Positions 1 to 4,237 of a stretch of 6,322 nt of DNA are shown here, piece by piece. Source of the stretch: an uncultured Eubacteriaceae bacterium (GTDB lineage: Bacteria; Bacillota; Clostridia; Eubacteriales; Eubacteriaceae); assembly GCA_947630385.1 (NCBI GenBank), contig CANRHG010000113.1:1-6322 (forward strand), written 5' to 3'. The stretch's first letter is position 1; the number at the start of each line of letters is the position of its first letter. The translations under genes and the position numbers were made by a program. The notes beneath the pieces were generated by a model, which saw only the letters and a program-made list of their open reading frames with translations, was not told the origin of the DNA and did not search any database.

Positions 1-2
1 AA

Positions 3-65
3 GATTTTAAAAAAGATTTTGAAGACTTTTCTGAAGAAGATGAAATATTAAAATTCATTAAATAA
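3..65 (+). CDS. 3' end of an unidentified gene (partial)
   Basis: The frame starting at base 3 is open to a TAA at 63-65 and reads DFKKDFEDFSEEDEILKFIK. This charged, Asp/Glu/Lys-rich sequence with regularly spaced Phe is plausible as the C-terminal helix of a cytoplasmic protein. Frame 1 is also open for 16 codons but gives a less natural Lys/Leu-rich peptide. Only 20 residues are visible, so no family can be named. The stretch is more AT-rich than the other genes of the window. The terminator at 117-140 lies about 50 bases downstream and would end this transcript. The coding call rests on composition and context only. Confidence 0.45.
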   Translation, partial: DFKKDFEDFSEEDEILKFIK

Positions 66-116
66 TTTTATAAAGGTATCGGTTATATTTCGAAGGTAAA
101 AACTTAATTAAACGTA

Positions 117-140
117 AAAGCCAGGCGACCGCCTGGCTTT
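117..140. terminator. Bidirectional rho-independent terminator
   Basis: AAAGCCAGGC (117-126) pairs perfectly with GCCTGGCTTT (131-140) around the loop GACC, giving a 10-bp stem. On the plus strand it is followed by a T-rich run at 138-149. On the minus strand it is followed by TTTTACGTTT. It sits between the converging ends of the left-edge gene and the glycerol dehydrogenase, whose TAA is at 148-150, and probably serves both. Confidence 0.88.
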
Positions 141-147
141 CGTTGTT

Positions 148-1251
148 TTACCCTCTTAGGGCTTTATATTTTTGTCCGAGTGAGTCCGCGGTTACGATGG
201 CGGCTTCTACGAGTTCGGGCGTGACCGTAAAGGGCATATTAAAGATCGTTTCGCCTTCGGCCGTCGCGAGTTCGGCGACTTTACGCAGATCTTCAGGTTT
301 TGCGTCTTCGATCCCAAGTTCGGCCAACGTGACCGGAAGTCCAACGTCGAGACAGAAATTGATGACTTCTTCAATTTCATCGATCGGTGCGTTTTCAAGC
401 ACGAGCTGAGCCAAAGTACCAAAGGCAACTTTTTCACCGTGATACTTATCGTGCGTTTGCGGAAGAGCCGTAAATCCGTTGTGAATGGCGTGAGCCGCCG
501 CGAGTCCGCCACTTTCAAAACCGATACCGGATAAGAGCGTATTGGCTTCAACGATATCGTCTAAGGCTTTCGTCGCTACGTTGTTGTCGGCCGCCGCTTT
601 GGCTTTGGTCCCTTCTTCAATTAAGGTATCGTAGCAAAGTTCGGCTAGTTTTAGAGCCGCTTGTGTAGCTTTGGCGCCGTTACAGTTATCGGCATCGCTC
701 TGTTCACAGGCTCTGGCTTCAAAATACGTAGCCAGGGCGTCTCCCATTCCAGAGACGAGGAGTCTAGTCGGAGAGTTCGCAATGGCCTGCGTATCGACTA
801 AGACCATGTTCGGATTGTGGTCGAGCCACAGATATTCTTCAAATACACCGTCGTCGGTATAAACAACCGAAAGGGCCGAACACGGGGCATCGCTTCCGGC
901 AATCGTCGGGACGATGATAACGGGTAGGTGTAGATAATGGGAGACGGCTTTGATCGTATCAAAGATCTTACCACCGCCGACACCCATGACGGCTTCGACT
1001 TTTTTTTCGACGCAAATGTCGATTAGACGGGCAATTTCTTTTTTCGAGCATTCCCCATTGAAGATTTCATAGATTACTTTAGCTCCGGAATCTTTAAAAC
1101 TGTTATTGATCGCGCTTTCAAAACGTTTTAGACCGTTTTTGGAAATCAGGCAGAGGATGGTTTTACCGAAATCTTTGGCGTAATCGCCAATCTTATTCAT
1201 TTCGCCTGTACCCTGAACGTACTTACCGGGTGAGGATAGAATTTGAGACAT
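148..1251 (-). CDS. gldA: Glycerol dehydrogenase (iron-containing alcohol dehydrogenase family, Zn-dependent)
   Basis: This is a cytoplasmic NAD+-dependent dehydrogenase that oxidises glycerol to dihydroxyacetone; some family members also reduce small ketones and aldehydes. The product is 367 aa, the usual GldA length. The N-terminal Rossmann-like part opens with SSPGKYVQGTG (6-16) and has the NAD-binding GVGGGK (90-95) and PTIAGSDAPCSALSV (115-129). The C-terminal helical domain supplies the family's Zn ligands: Asp171 in GMGDALATYFEA, His254 in AAAHAIHNG and His271 in THDKYHGEK. All three are present. The frame extends 17 codons upstream to an ATG at 1302. I chose the ATG at 1249-1251 because it has GAGG five bases upstream and matches the family N-terminus. 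It is monocistronic, divergent from the flavodoxin-domain gene, and ends at the terminator at 117-140. The family is very secure; the exact substrate is inferred. Confidence 0.93.
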   Translation of the reverse strand: MSQILSSPGKYVQGTGEMNKIGDYAKDFGKTILCLISKNGLKRFESAINNSFKDSGAKVIYEIFNGECSKKEIARLIDICVEKKVEAVMGVGGGKIFDTIKAVSHYLHLPVIIVPTIAGSDAPCSALSVVYTDDGVFEEYLWLDHNPNMVLVDTQAIANSPTRLLVSGMGDALATYFEARACEQSDADNCNGAKATQAALKLAELCYDTLIEEGTKAKAAADNNVATKALDDIVEANTLLSGIGFESGGLAAAHAIHNGFTALPQTHDKYHGEKVAFGTLAQLVLENAPIDEIEEVINFCLDVGLPVTLAELGIEDAKPEDLRKVAELATAEGETIFNMPFTVTPELVEAAIVTADSLGQKYKALRG

Positions 1252-1256
1252 GATAA

Positions 1257-1260
1257 CCTC
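1257..1260 (-). promoter_or_regulatory. Shine-Dalgarno of gldA
   Basis: On the minus strand GAGG is followed by TTATC and the ATG at 1249-1251. The spacing is 5 bases. The upstream in-frame ATG at 1302 has only AAAGAAAAGC before it. This site decides the shorter start. Confidence 0.7.
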
Positions 1261-1283
1261 GCTTTTTCTTTTAAAAATATCAC

Positions 1284-1299
1284 GAAAGTAAAAACTTTC
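1284..1299. promoter_or_regulatory. Short inverted repeat upstream of gldA
   Basis: GAAAGT (1284-1289) and ACTTTC (1294-1299) are a perfect 6-bp inverted repeat around AAAA. It lies in the 138-base AT-rich gap between the divergent gldA and flavodoxin-domain genes, about 33 bases upstream of the gldA ATG. It could be a small operator or a leader hairpin, or chance in A/T-rich sequence. I could not find a convincing -35/-10 pair for either direction in this gap, although both promoters should lie here. Confidence 0.25.
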
Positions 1300-1389
1300 C
1301 ATGCTTTTCTTTGGCGGTTACAGTGATTTTTTCATAAAAATAGCATATATATTAAAGGTACAGAAATAAATTTTATTAAGGATCTTAAA

Positions 1390-1893
1390 ATGACAATTAT
1401 TGTATATTTTAGCAAGACTGGACTCACTAAACGCTACGCGGCACTGCTGGCGGGAATCCTCCACTGTCGATTCATTAGTTTAGATGAGCTCGGAGACCAG
1501 AACTTACACGACTGTAAAAATTTGATCTTTATGACCCGTCTTAAAGCCGGAAAGATCGAAAAGCTGGGACTTTTTCGAAAGATCGTAAAGAAGTTCCCGG
1601 GCCGCTCGATCCTTGTCGTGACCGGAGCCTCTCCGGCGGACGCGCCGACGGTTTCAGCGTTATGGAAATCTCTTCCACTGGACATTGAACACGTCCCACA
1701 CTTTTATCTTCAGGCAGGGCTCAACTATGAAGGGATGGACCGTGTCGAACGCGCTATGATGAACACGCTAAAGTTTACGCTGCTCCTGCGCCCTGGCCAC
1801 CAGGAACAGTACGATCAAATCGCCAATTCTTTTGATACGATTAGTGAAGATAAACTACAACCCATTGTAGATTTAATAAAGGAGAAATCATGA
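1390..1893 (+). CDS. Flavodoxin-domain protein (HemG-like / Flavodoxin_5 type)
   Basis: This 167-aa cytoplasmic protein is a probable FMN-binding electron carrier or small flavin oxidoreductase. The N-terminus IIVYFSKTGLTKRYA (3-17) is the flavodoxin first strand and phosphate-binding loop (S8, K9, T10, G11, T13). A second strand, GRSILVVTGASPADAP (71-86), and the block HFYLQAGLNYEGMDRVERAMM (104-124, with Phe105, Tyr106 and the GLNY turn) resemble the flavodoxin-domain proteins related to HemG protoporphyrinogen oxidase. The start at 1390 has AAGGA at 1378-1382, spaced 7 bases. The stop TGA (1891-1893) overlaps the next ATG as ATGA, so translational coupling with the nitroreductase-family gene is likely. 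Family resemblance is good. A haem-synthesis role cannot be claimed, because no other haem gene is in view. Confidence 0.82.
   Translation: MTIIVYFSKTGLTKRYAALLAGILHCRFISLDELGDQNLHDCKNLIFMTRLKAGKIEKLGLFRKIVKKFPGRSILVVTGASPADAPTVSALWKSLPLDIEHVPHFYLQAGLNYEGMDRVERAMMNTLKFTLLLRPGHQEQYDQIANSFDTISEDKLQPIVDLIKEKS
1878..1884 (+). promoter_or_regulatory. Shine-Dalgarno of the nitroreductase gene
   Basis: AAAGGAG lies inside the last codons of the flavodoxin-domain gene, 5 bases before the ATG at 1890. It fixes the start of the downstream gene and supports coupled translation through the ATGA overlap. Confidence 0.8.
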
Positions 1894-2408
1894 ACATTAC
1901 CGAACTCGTGAAAAAACGTTATTCCGTTCGCGACTTCTCGGATAAACCCATCCCCGAAGACGACATCACGAAGATCCTGGAAGCCGGCATGGTCTGCCCG
2001 ACGGCGACCAACGCCCAACCGCAGCGCATCATCGTCTTACAGACCCCGGAAGCCATTAAAAAGATCCGCGGTCTTACCCGTATGGCTTTTAACGCGCCGG
2101 TCGTCTTTATGGTATGTTTCGATACCGACAAAAGCTGGAAAGCCACCTCGTTTGGCGACAATTACGACGCGGGACAAACCGACGCCGACATCGTCACGAC
2201 CGTGATGATGTTAAAGGCCGAAGAACTCGGAATCGGAACGCTCTGGGCCCGCGGCTTTAACGGACCGGAAATCGAAAAAGCCTTTAACTTCCCAAAAAAC
2301 CTAAAACTTGCCTGCCTGCTGGACCTTGGCTATCCGTCTGAAAAATCCCAACCTTCAGAACGCCATACCCAGCGCTTACCGCTGTCGGAAACGGTCAGTT
2401 ACTTATAA
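1890..2408 (+). CDS. Nitroreductase-family FMN oxidoreductase
   Basis: This 172-aa cytoplasmic protein is predicted to bind FMN and use NAD(P)H to reduce an unknown acceptor such as a nitro compound, quinone or enone. The length fits the short Firmicutes nitroreductases, which act as dimers. The FMN phosphate and ring contacts are visible: KKRYSVRDF (8-16, with Arg10, Ser12 and Arg14), CPTATNAQPQR (36-46), and the helix DADIVTTVMMLKAEELGIGTL (98-118), which is the most conserved part of the family. The C-terminal LLDLGYPSEKSQPSERHTQR (143-162) is also typical. No lesion is seen. It is the second gene of the flavoprotein run, overlapping the flavodoxin-domain gene by 4 bases and lying just upstream of the broken flavin reductase. 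The physiological substrate is unknown. Confidence 0.9.
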   Translation: MNITELVKKRYSVRDFSDKPIPEDDITKILEAGMVCPTATNAQPQRIIVLQTPEAIKKIRGLTRMAFNAPVVFMVCFDTDKSWKATSFGDNYDAGQTDADIVTTVMMLKAEELGIGTLWARGFNGPEIEKAFNFPKNLKLACLLDLGYPSEKSQPSERHTQRLPLSETVSYL

Positions 2409-2410
2409 GA

Positions 2411-2939
2411 ATAACGGTCCTGATGGGAAGCCCAAATCCTGACGGGATCGACGATGTAATTGGCCGAAGCTTTTATAAAAGGAGCGAAAGAAGCCGGCCA
2501 CGACTTCAGTTTAATCGATGTGACCAAAGCGGAGATCGAGCCCTGTAACGAATGATTCTTTTGAGGCTACGAAGGACCGTGCCCAAAACACGACGATATG
2601 GGAGGAATTAAAAGGGCTTTGTTAAACAGCGATATGGTCGTCTTTGCCACGCCCCTGTATTATTATGGGATGACGGCACAGCTTAAAAGCGTGGTCGACC
2701 GGTTTTGCTCGTTTAATTCCTCGCTCCACGGAAAAGGACTTAAGTCGGCTCTTCTTGCGGTCGCCTGGAACGCGGACGACTGGACTTCCGGTAGCCTGAT
2801 GGCCCACTACAATACGCTCGTCCGCTACATCGGCCTTGACGATAAAGGAGCCGTATTAGGTTACGGTTGTGGAACGCCGTCGATGACCAAACGCTCGAAG
2901 TACCCAGTTGAGGCTTACGCTCTGGGCAAGAACTTATAG
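2411..2939 (+). pseudogene. Broken NAD(P)H-dependent flavin reductase / flavodoxin-fold oxidoreductase
   Basis: Conceptual translation gives about 175 aa, full length for the family, but spread over two frames. VLMGSPNPDG (2417-2446) is the N-terminal FMN phosphate loop. One extra base near 2447 then shifts the frame, after which STM-stop-LAEAFIKGAKEAGHDF continues with a TAA at 2457-2459. The frame is next open except for TGA at 2553-2555 and 2562-2564, giving PCNE-stop-FF-stop-GYEGPCPKHDDM. It then runs cleanly through VVFATPLYYYGMTAQLKSVV and GYGCGTPSMTKRSKYP to TAG at 2937-2939. No ATG/GTG/TTG with a Shine-Dalgarno lies at the expected start; ATA at 2411 sits there. The two TGAs fall on cysteine positions of the family's C-x2-C-x2-C-x4-C motif. 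The 113-codon ORF from ATG 2598 lacks the FMN loop and a ribosome-binding site, so it is a remnant. Decay is the simplest reading; a selenoprotein origin of the TGAs is discussed as a finding. Confidence 0.82.
2559..2588 (+). other. Bulged stem-loop at the in-frame TGA codons (SECIS-like)
   Basis: Hand folding gives TTTTG (2559-2563) pairing with CAAAA (2584-2588), then a bulged A2564. GGC (2565-2567) pairs with GCC (2581-2583), followed by a bulged T2568. ACG (2569-2571) pairs with CGT (2578-2580), leaving the loop AAGGAC. The upper part (three pairs, bulged U, short stem, loop with GG) has the layout of the SelB-binding mini-helix of E. coli fdhF. It begins 9 bases after the first TGA, against about 11 in fdhF. 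The loop has GGA, not GGU. The bases are also constrained by coding, so this may be coincidence. Confidence 0.3.
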
Positions 2940-3003
2940 CCAGCTCTCTCCGTTTACGCTAAACGGATCTTAATTAAAAAACCACAAAAAAACCACAAAA
3001 AAC

Positions 3004-3037
3004 GGCCGTGTTTCTGAAAGAAACCAGAAACACGGCC
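3004..3037. terminator. Bidirectional rho-independent terminator
   Basis: GGCCGTGTTTCTG (3004-3016) pairs perfectly with CAGAAACACGGCC (3025-3037) around an 8-base loop, a 13-bp stem. On the minus strand it is followed by GTTTTTTGTGG and a further T run. It starts only 6 bases past the TAA of the nucleoside hydrolase, so that is its main client. On the plus strand TTACTTTTATTT follows, so it can also end the flavoprotein transcript. The A-rich AAAAAACCAC-type repeat at about 2977-3002 is the minus-strand T tract seen from the other side. Confidence 0.92.
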
Positions 3038-3043
3038 TTACTT

Positions 3044-4012
3044 TTATTTCGCTTCAGCGGCTTTGATGATATTTTGTATATCCCTGTTTAGCTGTTTTTC
3101 AAACCGGTCCGCGTCGACCATCATGGCTACGTTGACCGGATTTTCGGAGCTTCTTAGCGTCTTGACGTTCCCGATCGTCCGCCCCCTCATCTCGCCTTCG
3201 GTGTCCACGACGATATCCAGTGGGACCATCGTGACCAGATCCGGGTTGGCCGCTACCGCGACCGCCAGCGGGTCGTGCAGGCTGCATCCGCCCAGTCCAG
3301 GCGTTTCCTTTTCTTCAAAGTCGATGTAGAAATTAACGACGTCGGCCAGTTTGTCTCCGATCTCTCCGAGTTTACGCCATTCGTTGACCCGGTCGCGGTC
3401 CAACATGACCCGCATCGTAACGTCTAGGCCTACCATGTTGATCGGGGCGCCGCTTTCTTCCAAAACGATTTTAGCAGCTTCCGGATCGGTAACGATGTTG
3501 GCTTCCGAGCACGGGCTCATGTTCCCCTGGACCCCGACGGCGCCGCCCATGATCGTCACGTTCCCGGCTTGCTTTAACTTGCCCGGGTATTTTTGCTCGA
3601 GAAGAGCCAGATTCGTAAGCGGTCCCGTCGCGATGATCGTTAAGTCGTCGCCGTACTCATCGATAGCCTGGGCCAGAAAATCGACGGCTTCGGTCGTTTC
3701 CGCTTCCCGCGCGCTTTCCGGCAGGACCACTTCGCCCAGCCCGTTTTTCCCGTGGATCTCCCAGAGATCTTCTTCGGTCTCGTACACTTCGTCGTCGGTC
3801 AGGCTGTGTTTTGCGCCCGGATAGACCTTTACTTCCGGATGGCCGAACATGTCCGTCAAATCCAGCGCGTTCTTTTGCGAGGTCGCCTGAGAGACGTTTC
3901 CAAAGGTCGTAGTCACACCGATTACGTCCAGTTCCGGATTTTCCAGAGCTTCCATCAGTGCCATCGTATCGTCAATGCCGATATCTAGATCCAAGATCGT
4001 CTTTTTTGCCAT
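3044..4012 (-). CDS. Nucleoside hydrolase (inosine/uridine-preferring family)
   Basis: This 322-aa cytoplasmic enzyme cleaves the N-glycosidic bond of ribonucleosides to free base plus ribose, for salvage or carbon use. The Ca2+/ribose site is complete: Asp8, Asp10, Asp14 and Asp15 in ILDLDIGIDD, Asn39 in FGNV, and Asn164, Glu170 and Asn172 in GNMSPCSEANIVTDPEAA. His246-Asp247 lie in SLHDPLAVA. IHGKNGLG (86-93) carries the His87 that in pyrimidine-preferring members sits near the base. IATGPLTN (127-134) and IMGGAV (154-159) are further family blocks. Position 11 is Ile where Pro or Thr is usual (DxDPG/DxDTG), a small oddity next to the metal site. The start has AAAGGAG spaced 7 bases. The gene stands alone, with a leader containing a cre-like site and a hairpin, and ends at the terminator at 3004-3037. 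Base preference cannot be read from the sequence. Confidence 0.94.
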   Translation of the reverse strand: MAKKTILDLDIGIDDTMALMEALENPELDVIGVTTTFGNVSQATSQKNALDLTDMFGHPEVKVYPGAKHSLTDDEVYETEEDLWEIHGKNGLGEVVLPESAREAETTEAVDFLAQAIDEYGDDLTIIATGPLTNLALLEQKYPGKLKQAGNVTIMGGAVGVQGNMSPCSEANIVTDPEAAKIVLEESGAPINMVGLDVTMRVMLDRDRVNEWRKLGEIGDKLADVVNFYIDFEEKETPGLGGCSLHDPLAVAVAANPDLVTMVPLDIVVDTEGEMRGRTIGNVKTLRSSENPVNVAMMVDADRFEKQLNRDIQNIIKAAEAK

Positions 4013-4019
4013 TATCGAA

Positions 4020-4026
4020 CTCCTTT
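4020..4026 (-). promoter_or_regulatory. Shine-Dalgarno of the nucleoside hydrolase
   Basis: On the minus strand AAAGGAG is followed by TTCGATA and the ATG at 4010-4012, which supports that start. A second consensus site, AGGAGGT (4040-4046), lies just upstream with no ordinary start codon at the right distance. Confidence 0.8.
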
Positions 4027-4048
4027 TATAATTAATAATACCTCCTGG

Positions 4049-4068
4049 TTTGGTCTAAAAAGACCAAA
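4049..4068 (-). promoter_or_regulatory. Leader hairpin / inverted repeat before the nucleoside hydrolase
   Basis: TTTGGTCT (4049-4056) and AGACCAAA (4061-4068) are a perfect 8-bp inverted repeat around AAAA. On the minus strand it ends 2 bases before the AGGAGGT at 4046-4040. The loop reads TTTT in the minus-strand RNA, and no T tract follows, so it is not a standard terminator. It may be an operator or an mRNA leader element; this is inference. Confidence 0.45.
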
Positions 4069-4087
4069 GACAAGCGGTTGTGTTTTT

Positions 4088-4101
4088 AGTAAACGTTTTC
4101 A
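4088..4101 (-). promoter_or_regulatory. cre-like operator (CcpA / LacI-family site)
   Basis: The minus strand reads TGAAAACGTTTACT, matching the cre consensus TGWAANCGNTNWCA at all but the last base and carrying the central CG of LacI-family operators. It lies about 75 bases upstream of the nucleoside hydrolase ATG, a sensible place for catabolite repression of nucleoside use, or for a dedicated ribose/nucleoside regulator. No regulator gene is in the window. No convincing -35/-10 pair was found next to it. Confidence 0.5.
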
Positions 4102-4189
4102 TAAGAAAGCCCAATTCACTTTTTGCTCTTAAAACTATATAACCGCTTTCCCGCAGAAATAACGAACCGCCTAAATGTTTTATTTTGTA

Positions 4190-4228
4190 GAGAAAGCAAA
4201 AAGCGCACCCGAAAAACTTCAGATGCGC
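4190..4228 (-). terminator. Rho-independent terminator of the copA transcript
   Basis: On the minus strand GCGCATCTGAA pairs with TTCGGGTGCGC around GTTT (4203-4228), an 11-bp stem with two U-G wobble pairs that only form in this direction. TTTTTGCTTTCT follows. It begins 9 bases after the copA stop codon. The wobbles make it directional, unlike the other two terminators of the window. Confidence 0.85.
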
Positions 4229-4237
4229 CAACTTTAC

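Noticed and set aside
1249..1302. Longer gldA start at ATG 1302
   Set aside because: The extra 17 residues (MESFYFRDIFKRKSEVI) do not fit the family N-terminus and have no good Shine-Dalgarno. The ATG at 1251 has GAGG at 5 bases and gives the normal 367 aa.
2553..2564. Reassignment of TGA to an amino acid in this organism
   Set aside because: The flavodoxin-domain gene ends in TGA at 1891-1893 at exactly the expected family length, overlapping the next start, and the other genes use TGG for Trp. TGA acts as a stop here.
2598..2939. Intact 113-codon ORF as a stand-alone gene
   Set aside because: It lacks the N-terminal FMN phosphate loop and has no ribosome-binding site before ATG 2598. The same frame continues upstream with clear family sequence, so it is the tail of the broken gene.
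2977..3002. A-rich tandem repeat with two AAAAAACCAC-like units
   Set aside because: It is too short to be a repeat family and is explained as the minus-strand T tract behind the terminator at 3004-3037.
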